DNA of 64,000 nt from Mesobacterium_A sp034670065. GTDB taxonomy: Bacteria > Pseudomonadota > Alphaproteobacteria > Rhodobacterales > Rhodobacteraceae. The position numbers and the translations under genes were made by a program. The notes beneath the pieces are model-generated. The model saw nothing but the letters and a program-made list of their open reading frames with translations. It searched no databases and was not told where the DNA came from. How positions within the stretch are numbered: the first letter of the stretch is position 1; each line of letters opens with the position of its first letter. The DNA lies in the NCBI GenBank assembly GCA_034670065.1, contig JAXMOG010000002.1:62001-126000 (forward strand). Reading direction: 5' to 3'. Positions 51,238 to 58,908 of this stretch are shown here, piece after piece.

Positions 51238-51842
51238 ACCGACCAACTACATAAAAAACGTTGTTGCAACAAAACCAGAATGACCAAAATCGCAAACATC
51301 CAGAATGCGGGCCCGAAACTGACATCGGCCAGATCAGACACTTTGATCAGGGCCACGGCGCAGCCCAAGGCGAAAATTTCCGCCATTGACCACGGCTTTA
51401 ATTCCTCCGCCAACCGAAAGGCCGGGCGCGCGTGGCGTGCGGGCGGGTAATCCAAGACCAAGGGTAAAATCACATAGATCAGCAAAGCGGTGCGCAGCGC
51501 GGGTACAACCAGGATCAATGCAGCGGTCATTATGACCAGAATGCCCAGCATCCCGTCTGAAAAGGCCAGCGCCACGTCCAATACCGACGCATCGTTGGAC
51601 AATCCGCGTTTTTCGATTTGAAGAAACGGAAAGAACGCTGCGCCGATGAACATGATCAGGCTGGCCACAGCGAATGAGATGATTTGCATACCCGCCTTGG
51701 CGCGGGGCGACGCCAAAACAGACCCACAGCGTCCGCAATTGGCCACCTGTCCGTGGCCCGGCTTGCGCACAGTCCACAGCGCATCGCAATGCGGGCATAC
51801 GATCATGGATGCGAATTCAGATTGTTGGACAGCATTTTGCAT
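51210..51842 (-). CDS. pqiA: PqiA-like membrane protein, N-terminal-half type
   Basis: A 210-residue protein from the ATG at 51842. CPHCDALWTVRKPGHGQVANCGRCGSVL holds two CxxC pairs. Four helices follow (IISFAVASLIMFIGAAFFPFL; DGMLGILVIMTAALILVVPALRTALLIYVILPLVL; AEIFALGCAVALIKVSDLADV; FWMFAILVILVLLQQRFL). No good ribosome-binding site is seen before 51842, and ATG 51806 is an alternative start just before the CxxC motif. It is the first gene of the operon and overlaps the second PqiA half by 28 bp. Confidence 0.85.
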   Translation of the reverse strand: MQNAVQQSEFASMIVCPHCDALWTVRKPGHGQVANCGRCGSVLASPRAKAGMQIISFAVASLIMFIGAAFFPFLQIEKRGLSNDASVLDVALAFSDGMLGILVIMTAALILVVPALRTALLIYVILPLVLDYPPARHARPAFRLAEELKPWSMAEIFALGCAVALIKVSDLADVSFGPAFWMFAILVILVLLQQRFLCSWSVWDALNTRR

Positions 51843-52048
51843 TGTGGGGGCCAGTTTAAACACATCAGACCATAGGCCGATGCCAGACCCCTGACCAGCG
51901 CAGAGCGTTAAGACAAGCTGGATTTGGCTGCCCTTGGTAGTTTTTCCCCGCAAAATGGGCAAAGATTCGGGCAGAGCAGATATCAGGCTGCCTCAGTCCC
52001 AAGTTGTGTTATACTGAAAGGAAAAAATTGCAGGAAAGGAGCAAAACA

Positions 52049-52711
52049 ATGTCCGAAGCACCAATGCCACGATTGGGCGGCACTGCCGCGCTGATATGCG
52101 GAGCAACCTATGTTTTTGGGTTCGTTGTGCTGCTGACAATACTTGCCCCGTCTGGGTATGGTAGCACGCATGCCAATCCGGAAAAGATCGTAGCGTTTGT
52201 TGTAGATCACGTCGCTTTGATGACGTTCTGGAACAGCCTGATCTACATCGTAAACGGTTTGGCCCTGATGGCTCTGGCGTGGTGCCTGCAATCCATTTTT
52301 CGCCCATCACCTGCAGCTGGCCTGACCGGGTATCTTGGCCTTGCATGGTCAGCCATGGTGATTGGCGCCGGTATGGTTGGCAATGTGGCTGTGCGCGAAA
52401 CTGCCGCCCTGCACCGGACCGACCCAGAAGCAGCGGTTGCACTGTGGCGTACCCTGAGCGCGGTTGAAAACGGGCTTGGTGGCGGAAACGAAGTATTGGG
52501 CGGTGTCTGGATTATTTCTGTTTCAGTCGTGTCAATCGGGCGGGGGATCTTGCCGAAAATGCTGCGCGCTTTGGGTGTGATTATTGGCGTTGCCGGCTTG
52601 TTCACCATTATGCCGGCAGCAGCAGATCTGGGTGGCGCGGTCTTTGGATTGGGATTCATCGTCTGGTTTTTCTGGATCGGCGTGGTTTTGCTGCGTCATC
52701 GAACTGCCTGA
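52049..52711 (+). CDS. Multi-spanning membrane protein, family not recognised
   Basis: A 220-residue protein with about six hydrophobic segments (GGTAALICGATYVFGFVVLLTIL; VALMTFWNSLIYIVNGLALMALAWCL; LTGYLGLAWSAMVIGAGMVG; LGGVWIISVSVVSIG; ALGVIIGVAGLFTIM; LGFIVWFFWIGVVLL). AAGGAG precedes ATG 52049 by 8 bp. The pattern recalls DUF4386-type proteins, but no firm assignment is made. It is monocistronic, divergent from the pqi operon and followed by murJ after 74 bp. Confidence 0.75.
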   Translation: MSEAPMPRLGGTAALICGATYVFGFVVLLTILAPSGYGSTHANPEKIVAFVVDHVALMTFWNSLIYIVNGLALMALAWCLQSIFRPSPAAGLTGYLGLAWSAMVIGAGMVGNVAVRETAALHRTDPEAAVALWRTLSAVENGLGGGNEVLGGVWIISVSVVSIGRGILPKMLRALGVIIGVAGLFTIMPAAADLGGAVFGLGFIVWFFWIGVVLLRHRTA

Positions 52712-52785
52712 AACGCGCCCTTTTCCATGGCCCATCTATGCTCTAAGCCTGCGCGCTGGGGCATTCCGCCCAAAGGTGCGCATTC

Positions 52786-54333
52786 ATGAAGCCGATCCGC
52801 CTTATCTCTGGCGTTATGACCGTCGGTTTTTGGACGATGATGAGCCGGATCCTGGGCGTTGTGCGCGAGATGTTGATCCTTGCGCTGATCGGGCCCGGCC
52901 CGGTGATGGATGCCTTTGTGGCGGCGTTTCGTTTGCCCAATATGTTTCGCCGGCTGTTCGCCGAAGGGGCGTTTAACGCCGCGTTCGTGCCGATCTTCTC
53001 TAAGAAGTATGAAGGCGATGAAGACCCCTTGGTGTTTGCGCGGGACGCAATGAACGGGTTGGCCTTTGTCGTTCTGATTTTGACGGCGCTGGCACTGGTG
53101 TTCATGCCGGCCATGGTTTGGGCCACCGCAGGGGGCTTTGCGCAGGATGCGCGATTTGATCTGACGGTCGGGTACGGGCGCGTCGTATTTCCGTATATCT
53201 TCTTTATCGCACTTGCTGCGCTGTTTTCGGGCGCGTTGAATGCGGTTGGCCATTTTGCGGCTGCCGCAGCCGCGCCAGTGTTTCTGAACATATTGGTCAT
53301 TTTGGCCATGACGTTGGCTTGGGCGTTTGGTGGTGAGACGATCAAATGGTTGATCTGGACTGTCCCGGTGGCAGGGGTGGTTCAATTGGCGCTGGTGTGG
53401 ATCGCGGCCGAAAAGGCGGGTGTCACACTGCGCCCGGCTCGCCCGCGATGGACGCCGGACATGAAACGCCTGCTGCGCGTTGCTGTTCCGGCGGCATTGG
53501 CCGGCGGTGTCATGCAGATCAACCTGCTGGTCGGCCAACAGGTTGCCAGCCACTTTGAAAATGCCGTTGGTTGGCTCTATGCGGCCGACCGGCTGTATCA
53601 GCTGCCCTTGGGCGTTGTTGGCATCGCGGTTGGCATTGTTTTGCTGCCCGATCTGTCACGCCGATTGAAGGCGGATGATGATACAGGTGCGCGGCACGCG
53701 TTTTCCCGCGCCGGAGAATTGTCGCTGGCCTTGACCATTCCGGCAGCGGTTGCGCTGGTTGTCATTCCTTTACCGGTGGTGGCTGTCTTGTTTCAGCGCG
53801 GCGCTACCGAGGCATCTGATAGCGCTGCAATCGCGATGGCGGTGGCGATCTATGGGTTGGGATTGCCAGCGTTTGTGATGCAAAAAGTCCTGCAGCCACT
53901 GTTCTTCGCCAGAGAAGACACACGCACGCCGTTCCGGTATGCGGTTTGGTCGATGATTGTGAATGCCGTTGTCGCCATCAGCTTGGCCCCGGTGATCGGT
54001 TGGATCGCTTGTGCTTTGGCCACTACAACGGCCGGGTGGTTCATGGTGGCGCAACTGTTGTTCGGCGGTCGTAAGTTGGGTGAAGTGGCCCGTTTTGATG
54101 CGCGCTTCCGCAAGCGTATCTGGCGAATGAGCCTTGCCGCTGCTGTGATGGGTGGGGCGCTGCTTGTGGCGATGGCTGTGATGCAGCCTGCGCTGGATGC
54201 ACCCGGTTGGCGGTATCTGGCGCTGACGGTTTTGATCGTCTTCGGCATGGCCGTTTACGCTATCGCCGGTCAGATGTTTGGTGCGTTTCTGCTGTCTGAC
54301 TTCAAATCGGCGTTCAAGCGTCGGCGCAGCTAA
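52786..54333 (+). CDS. murJ: Lipid II flippase MurJ
   Basis: A 515-residue MOP-superfamily protein with about fourteen helices. SGVMTVGFWTMMSRILGVVREMLILALIGPG and DAFVAAFRLPNMFRRLFAEGAFNAAFVPIFSK form the signature with the conserved Arg residues facing the cavity. LLVGQQVASHFENAVGWLYAADRLYQLPLGVVGIAVG is the second-half signature. It flips the peptidoglycan precursor lipid II to the periplasm and should be essential. It is convergent with the rhomboid-like gene, 20 bp away. Confidence 0.96.
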   Translation: MKPIRLISGVMTVGFWTMMSRILGVVREMLILALIGPGPVMDAFVAAFRLPNMFRRLFAEGAFNAAFVPIFSKKYEGDEDPLVFARDAMNGLAFVVLILTALALVFMPAMVWATAGGFAQDARFDLTVGYGRVVFPYIFFIALAALFSGALNAVGHFAAAAAAPVFLNILVILAMTLAWAFGGETIKWLIWTVPVAGVVQLALVWIAAEKAGVTLRPARPRWTPDMKRLLRVAVPAALAGGVMQINLLVGQQVASHFENAVGWLYAADRLYQLPLGVVGIAVGIVLLPDLSRRLKADDDTGARHAFSRAGELSLALTIPAAVALVVIPLPVVAVLFQRGATEASDSAAIAMAVAIYGLGLPAFVMQKVLQPLFFAREDTRTPFRYAVWSMIVNAVVAISLAPVIGWIACALATTTAGWFMVAQLLFGGRKLGEVARFDARFRKRIWRMSLAAAVMGGALLVAMAVMQPALDAPGWRYLALTVLIVFGMAVYAIAGQMFGAFLLSDFKSAFKRRRS

Positions 54334-54353
54334 GACGGTTCATGCGGGTAAGG

Positions 54354-55040
54354 TCAGTTCCGGCGAATACGTTCCCGTATTCGCTGCCAGCCACCAGGCA
54401 CCAGCAAAACGCACATCGCAAAGCCACAGGCAAATCCGGCAATGTCGGCGACCCAAGTTATATCGCCTCCAAACAGCAGGCCAAAGACCAGCTGCAGAGC
54501 CATTAGAAAGCCGATCATGGTAAAGGCGCGAATTTGTTGCGCGCCCACTTCGCCCAATCGAAGCCAAAGCATATAGGTGAACGCCCCGATCAACCCGTAA
54601 ACCGATGGGAAAGCACCGATCAAAGGCGCAGGCGAGTTGGTGGCCAGAGCAAAAATCAGCGCAGCACCGACGGCTGAGGTCAGAAAAATGATCAAGGTAC
54701 GCAATCCGCCAATTCTTTCCCCCACGAATTTGCCCAAAGCCAACAACATCGCACCTGCAAACAGCGCCTGTGTGAAGGTCGCGTGGACAAACACGTATGA
54801 GACAAAGCGGATCAGATGTTCGGCGGGAAAGCGTTTTGTCTGCACCATCCAGTCAAAGATCTCGCCGGAAAAGGCGTATCTGTTTAACGCACCCAGACGC
54901 CAACCGACTGCGCCTGGTCCTCCGGCCAACCCACGGGCACCCATGGAAAAGACCAGCTCGATACCCATAATCACTAGGAACAGAGCCACAATAACCGGTG
55001 GAATTGGGTTCACTGGGCTTTGTGTGTCGGGGTTTTGCAT
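54354..55040 (-). CDS. Rhomboid-fold membrane protein, predicted non-catalytic
   Basis: A 228-residue membrane protein with six or seven helices and rhomboid layout. The first conserved His is kept (VFVHATF, His 86). The other catalytic positions are changed: the oxyanion His is Gln 91, the oxyanion Asn is Ala 95, the serine of the GxSG motif is Phe 144 in GAFPSVYGLIGAF, and the catalytic His of helix 6 is Asp 199 in VADIAGFACG. Ser 146 sits two residues away and is unlikely to substitute. It probably binds membrane clients without cutting them. ATG 55040 is chosen; upstream in-frame codons overlap the trpS leader. Confidence 0.8.
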   Translation of the reverse strand: MQNPDTQSPVNPIPPVIVALFLVIMGIELVFSMGARGLAGGPGAVGWRLGALNRYAFSGEIFDWMVQTKRFPAEHLIRFVSYVFVHATFTQALFAGAMLLALGKFVGERIGGLRTLIIFLTSAVGAALIFALATNSPAPLIGAFPSVYGLIGAFTYMLWLRLGEVGAQQIRAFTMIGFLMALQLVFGLLFGGDITWVADIAGFACGFAMCVLLVPGGWQRIRERIRRN

Positions 55041-55116
55041 ACGTGGGCCTTTGCTTGACGGGGCATGGGGGCATGGGTAAGCCAGCCAGACCTGAAGTTC
55101 CAGACGGAGAAATGAT

Positions 55117-56154
55117 ATGACAGAGGGGGTCCAAACTCCTCCTGCCTCGCAGTTCACGCCACGCGTGTTCTCAGGCATTCAACCGTCCGGCGGTTTGACG
55201 CTGGGCAATTACCTGGGCGCGATCAAGCGCTTTGTCGATATGCAAGATCAAGGCATTCAGACCATCTACTGTATGGTGGACATGCACGCGATCACTGTCT
55301 GGCAAGACCCTGAGGCGCTGCGCCGTCAGACGCGCGAACTGGCTGCAGGCTATATTGCGGCCGGTTTAGACCCGGCCAAATCGATCTTGTTCAATCAAAG
55401 TCAGGTTTCGGCGCATGCTGAATTGGGCTGGGTTTTCAACTGTGTCGCTCGAATGGGCTGGATGCAGCGGATGACCCAATGGAAAGACAAGGCAGGCAAA
55501 AACCAACAGAACGCATCGCTGGGCTTGTTTGCTTATCCTGCGCTGATGGCGGCAGATATTTTGGTGTATCACGCCACTCATGTGCCGGTGGGCGAAGACC
55601 AAAAACAGCACGTTGAGCTGACCCGCGATATCGCGGCCAAATTCAATCACGACTACGGCGTGGATTTCTTTCCAATGCCGGAACCAGTGATCGAAGGTGC
55701 AGCAACGCGCGTGATGTCGTTGCGCGATGGCTCCAAGAAGATGTCAAAGTCTGATCCTTCGGACGCCAGCCGTATCAACATGACTGACGATGCCGATGCG
55801 ATTGCGCAGAAGATTCGCAAGGCCAAGACAGATCCAGATGCGCTGCCATCCGAAGCCGAAGGGCTGGAAGGACGGCCAGAAGCACGCAATCTGGTCCGGA
55901 TTTACGCAGGATTGTCCGGTCTAAGCGTTGATCAAGTTTTGGCAGATGTGGGTGGCAAGCAATTCTCTGAATTCAAGCCAATGCTGTCTGAACTGGCAGT
56001 GACCAAGCTTTCCCCGATTTCGGGTGAAATGGCCCGCCTTATGGAAGCCCCTGAAGAGATCGACGCGGTCTTGCGCAAGGGTGCCGATCAAGCGCGCGAA
56101 ATCGCATCGCCGATCATTCAGCGCACGCTGGATATTGTTGGTATGGTTCGCTGA
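55117..56154 (+). CDS. trpS: Tryptophanyl-tRNA synthetase
   Basis: A 345-residue class I synthetase. FSGIQPSGGLTLGNYLGAIKRFV contains the HIGH-equivalent LGNY, and the KMSKS loop is SKKMSKSDPSDASR. VPVGEDQKQHVELTRDIA and YPALMAADILVY are further family signatures. It is divergent from the rhomboid-like gene with 76 bp between the starts, and a GC-rich hairpin follows the stop. Confidence 0.98.
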   Translation: MTEGVQTPPASQFTPRVFSGIQPSGGLTLGNYLGAIKRFVDMQDQGIQTIYCMVDMHAITVWQDPEALRRQTRELAAGYIAAGLDPAKSILFNQSQVSAHAELGWVFNCVARMGWMQRMTQWKDKAGKNQQNASLGLFAYPALMAADILVYHATHVPVGEDQKQHVELTRDIAAKFNHDYGVDFFPMPEPVIEGAATRVMSLRDGSKKMSKSDPSDASRINMTDDADAIAQKIRKAKTDPDALPSEAEGLEGRPEARNLVRIYAGLSGLSVDQVLADVGGKQFSEFKPMLSELAVTKLSPISGEMARLMEAPEEIDAVLRKGADQAREIASPIIQRTLDIVGMVR

Positions 56155-56159
56155 TTTTG

Positions 56160-56187
56160 TCGGAGGGGCGCGGTCGTGCCCCTCCGA
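56160..56187 (+). terminator. GC-rich stem-loop after trpS
   Basis: A 10-bp perfect stem (TCGGAGGGGC at 56160-56169 with GCCCCTCCGA at 56178-56187) and an 8-nt loop lie 5 bp after the trpS stop. The T-run is missing, so termination strength is uncertain. It may instead separate trpS from the downstream EamA gene by mRNA processing. Confidence 0.6.
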
Positions 56188-56259
56188 TACCTTGTCGAAC
56201 TAAGCTGTTTCCGATACCGGCGTTGGTACCATCTGTTCCGCGCCCAAATTGGAAACATC

Positions 56260-57132
56260 ATGACAGAAACAAATCGGGCATTGGGATTGGCCAGTGCTTT
56301 TGCTGTGATCATTATTTGGTCAGGGTTTATTGTTGTTTCGCGGGCGGGTGTCACAACCGGGCTGACACCATATGATGTGGCGGCCCTTCGGTTTGGTGTT
56401 GCTGGTCTGGTTTCCATCCCTTTTGCGATCTTGTACTGGCCGCGCCATTTACCGTGGCATGCGCAGGTAATGATCGCGCTGACAGGGCCCGGAATTTTAT
56501 ACTCTCTTATGATGTATATGGGCCTGTCCCAAGCTTCAGCAGCCTATGGCGGTGTATTTGCAAACGGAGTGCTGCCGCTGGTGACGATGCTGTTCATGTT
56601 TTTTCTGGCAAAGGAATTGCCCAGCCGCGGCCGAATGCTAGGCGCCGCGGTTATCATGATTGGCGCGTTTTTGGTGGCTTGGCATGGTCTTCAGGCTGGC
56701 GGGCGCAATCTGTTGGTCGGGATTACGATGTTTCTGTGCGCGGCGGCCGTTTTGTCTGTCTACATGACAGTGTTGAAGCGTTGGCAGGCCACGCCGCAAC
56801 AGATCTTGGGGTTGGTCAATGTCGTGAATGCCGCTGTGTTTCTACCGATCTGGTTTTGGTTTCTACCGTCAACCATGGAGCAGGTTTCAACCGGCACACT
56901 GGTATTTCAAGGGCTGTTTCAGGGTCTGGGTCCGGGCTTTGCCGCCGCGATCTTCTTTGCCTTGGCCACGGTCCATTTGGGACCTACTCCAACGGCAGGA
57001 TTCTCAGCCGCAGTCCCTGCAAGCGCTGCGGTGTTGGCCATTCCTGTGCTGGGCGAAGCCTTGACCGCACTGGAATGGGTGGGCGTGGCGGTTGTCACGC
57101 TTGGCCTGTTTATTGTCGTTCGCGCGCGCTGA
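56260..57132 (+). CDS. EamA/DMT-family transporter
   Basis: A 290-residue membrane protein with ten helices in two EamA repeats (GLASAFAVIIIWSGFIVVSRAGV; LLVGITMFLCAAAVLSVYMTVLKRW). The end AVLAIPVLGEALTALEWVGVAVVTLGLFIVVRAR is typical. ATG 56260 (TETNRALGLASAF) is preferred to upstream in-frame ATG 56176, which adds arginine-rich non-family residues. Substrate unknown. It ends 20 bp from the convergent LacI-type repressor. Confidence 0.9.
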   Translation: MTETNRALGLASAFAVIIIWSGFIVVSRAGVTTGLTPYDVAALRFGVAGLVSIPFAILYWPRHLPWHAQVMIALTGPGILYSLMMYMGLSQASAAYGGVFANGVLPLVTMLFMFFLAKELPSRGRMLGAAVIMIGAFLVAWHGLQAGGRNLLVGITMFLCAAAVLSVYMTVLKRWQATPQQILGLVNVVNAAVFLPIWFWFLPSTMEQVSTGTLVFQGLFQGLGPGFAAAIFFALATVHLGPTPTAGFSAAVPASAAVLAIPVLGEALTALEWVGVAVVTLGLFIVVRAR

Positions 57133-57152
57133 AACCCGCTAAGTTCCGCGAT

Positions 57153-58178
57153 TTATTTGTGCTTCAGCGTGTCGCCATAGGCCAGTTTCGGAACCAGTTC
57201 GACGATCCGTTCAATATCGGCGTTCGGATTCTCAACCAAGGCCGAGATGATTTCCGCTGCCTTTACCCCGATTTCATCGCGCATGGCATCCATTGTCGCC
57301 AATTTGCGTGGCAGGCCTTGGAGCAGTTCAACATTGTTGAAACCGGCCAAGCCAATCTGCCCCGGAATGTCGATGCCTTGCTCCATCAGATAAAGAAGAC
57401 CACCCGCGCCGATCATATCGTTGGAATAATATAGGAAATCCAGTTCAGGGCTGCGCTCAAGCATGGCCTGAGTCATCTCACGCCCTTTTTTCAATCCGCT
57501 GCCGCTGGAGTAGAACTCTTGATCCATGATCTCGATTCCCCCCTTGGCCAGCGCTTCGGTAAAGCCTTCAAAGCGTTTCCGCGCGCGGTGGTCCAAAGGC
57601 ATTTTGGTGCCCATGAAGCCGATGTTCTGGTAGCCGGCCTTCAAGATTGCCTTGGCTGTTTCACGCCCGGCGCGACGGTGCGATATGCCCACCATTGAAT
57701 CGATAGGAGTGCCATCCACATCCATGATTTCAACAACGGGAATCCCTGAACTTTTCAGCATGGCCCGCGAGGCATCTGTATGCTCCAGACCCGCGATGAT
57801 CACGCCAGAAGGGCGCCAAGACAGCATTTCGTACAGAACTTTCTCTTCCTTTTCAGGAAGATAGTCTGTCACGCCCACAACCGGTTGCAGGTCTGTTTCT
57901 TCCAGAACCTGGCTGATCCCGCTCATCACTTCGGGGAACACCATGTTGCGCAATGACGGAATAATCACCGCCACCAGATTCACCCGCTGACTTGCCAGGG
58001 CCCCAGCAATCTTGTTTGGCACATAGCCAAGATTCTTTGCCGCCAGTAGCACTTTCTCTCGGGTCGCAGGAGATACATCGCCCCGGTTGCGCAGCACACG
58101 GCTGACCGTCATTTCAGAGACGCCGGACGCTTCGGATACGTCACGCAGCGTCAGGGGGCGATTGTCGTCATGTGCCAC
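57153..58178 (-). CDS. LacI-family repressor, GntR (gluconate) subfamily
   Basis: A 341-residue regulator from GTG 58178. The HTH and hinge are LTLRDVSEASGVSEMTVSRVLRNRGDVSPATREKVLLAAKNLGYVPNKIAGALAS. The sugar-binding domain begins VAVIIPSLRNMVFPEVMSGI and contains SWRPSGVIIAGLEH, resembling the gluconate repressor of enterobacteria. GAGGG lies 7 bp before GTG 58178; an in-frame ATG at 58253 would add 25 residues and is an alternative. No gluconate or sugar genes are adjacent, so its target lies elsewhere. It ends the minus-strand unit beside tRNA-Arg. Confidence 0.87.
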   Translation of the reverse strand: MAHDDNRPLTLRDVSEASGVSEMTVSRVLRNRGDVSPATREKVLLAAKNLGYVPNKIAGALASQRVNLVAVIIPSLRNMVFPEVMSGISQVLEETDLQPVVGVTDYLPEKEEKVLYEMLSWRPSGVIIAGLEHTDASRAMLKSSGIPVVEIMDVDGTPIDSMVGISHRRAGRETAKAILKAGYQNIGFMGTKMPLDHRARKRFEGFTEALAKGGIEIMDQEFYSSGSGLKKGREMTQAMLERSPELDFLYYSNDMIGAGGLLYLMEQGIDIPGQIGLAGFNNVELLQGLPRKLATMDAMRDEIGVKAAEIISALVENPNADIERIVELVPKLAYGDTLKHK

Positions 58179-58318
58179 CGGGGAACCCTCATTTCTTGCT
58201 TCTTTGCACCACGTTACTTCAAGCTTTCCATGGCATACAAGCGTACCTTTCATTCCGCCTAAGTTTTCGGCACCAGACAGATGACATGGCGGATTGATCG
58301 GGCTAATAAACGGCGAGT

Positions 58319-58395
58319 GGTCCCGTGGCTCAACTGGATAGAGCAGCCCCCTCCTAAGGGGCAGGTTGCAGGTTCGAATCCTGCCGGGATCGCCA
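58319..58395 (+). tRNA. tRNA-Arg, anticodon CCT
   Basis: A 77-nt cloverleaf with encoded CCA. The acceptor GGTCCCG pairs with CGGGATC (one G-T pair). The D arm is GCTC/GAGC, the anticodon stem GCCCC/GGGGC with loop CTCCTAA giving anticodon CCT, and the T arm GCAGG-TTCGAAT-CCTGC. The discriminator base is G. It reads the AGG codon. The 3' side is followed by about 300 bp without a recognisable gene. Confidence 0.97.
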
Positions 58396-58698
58396 GTTAA
58401 TATGTGGATAGTGCTGGATTAATATCCGGTGAAATTGCACGTCATTTTGGAAATACTACCCCAGTTGGCTTCTCGGCGCCGTATGGGGCGGGGTGCAAAT
58501 CGGGCTGTATCGGTGGTACATTCAGGTAGATGTGATGGGCTGACTACGCGAAGCCCAGGCTATACCTTGTAAGAAAGGGCATTTGACATGATCGTCGTTC
58601 AGATCCCCATTCCCGTTTTCCTGCTGTCCGGGACGTGAAAAAGAGCGGCACGATTTCCTGACCGCTCGCAATTTAAGTAATCTGTGTTTCGCGCCGCT
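58396..58698. other. Gene-poor stretch downstream of tRNA-Arg
   Basis: No convincing gene was found in any frame. Short frames exist, including a 16-codon one from ATG 58588 after GAAAGGG, but none has family features. No repeat of the tRNA 3' end and no integrase-like sequence were seen. The stretch continues into the remnant at 58699. Confidence 0.6.
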
Positions 58699-58908
58699 TT
58701 AGAGGCGTAACCGTCCGGCTTCAATATTTTGCAACATAGAGAGTTTGTGCGCCTGGTGTTCCGCCAGCGCGACGTCGATCTGATGATGCATGGCCGTGCA
58801 GTCAAACTCGAGGTCACGCGTTTGTGCCACGTTCACGACTTCGTCCGCGATGCTTGGCCAAAGCGCGGCCGTATTCGCTGGAAATGTCGCGTGCAAATTT
58901 GCCACCGA
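58699..58908 (-). pseudogene. Probable remnant of a ketopantoate-reductase-like gene
   Basis: Directly after the stop of the thiamine-diphosphate enzyme, and in the same frame, a further 69 codons are open (from GTG 58905: VANLHATFPANTAALWPSIADEVVNVAQ). They end in IDVALAEHQAHKLSMLQNIEAGRLRL and a stop. The motif HKxSMLQxIEAGR is typical of the C-terminal domain of 2-dehydropantoate 2-reductase-like proteins. The usual N-terminal NADP domain and the residues after EAGR are absent here and in the other frames. It may instead be a small real protein; the remnant reading is favoured. Confidence 0.45.

Noticed and set aside
54363..54384. Inverted repeat GCGAATACG/CGTATTCGC as the murJ terminator
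   Set aside because: It lies inside the last codons of the rhomboid-like gene and has no T-run. It may be chance from Arg-rich codons.
58396..58698. Integrase or att site next to tRNA-Arg
   Set aside because: No integrase-like protein and no direct repeat of the tRNA 3' end were found.
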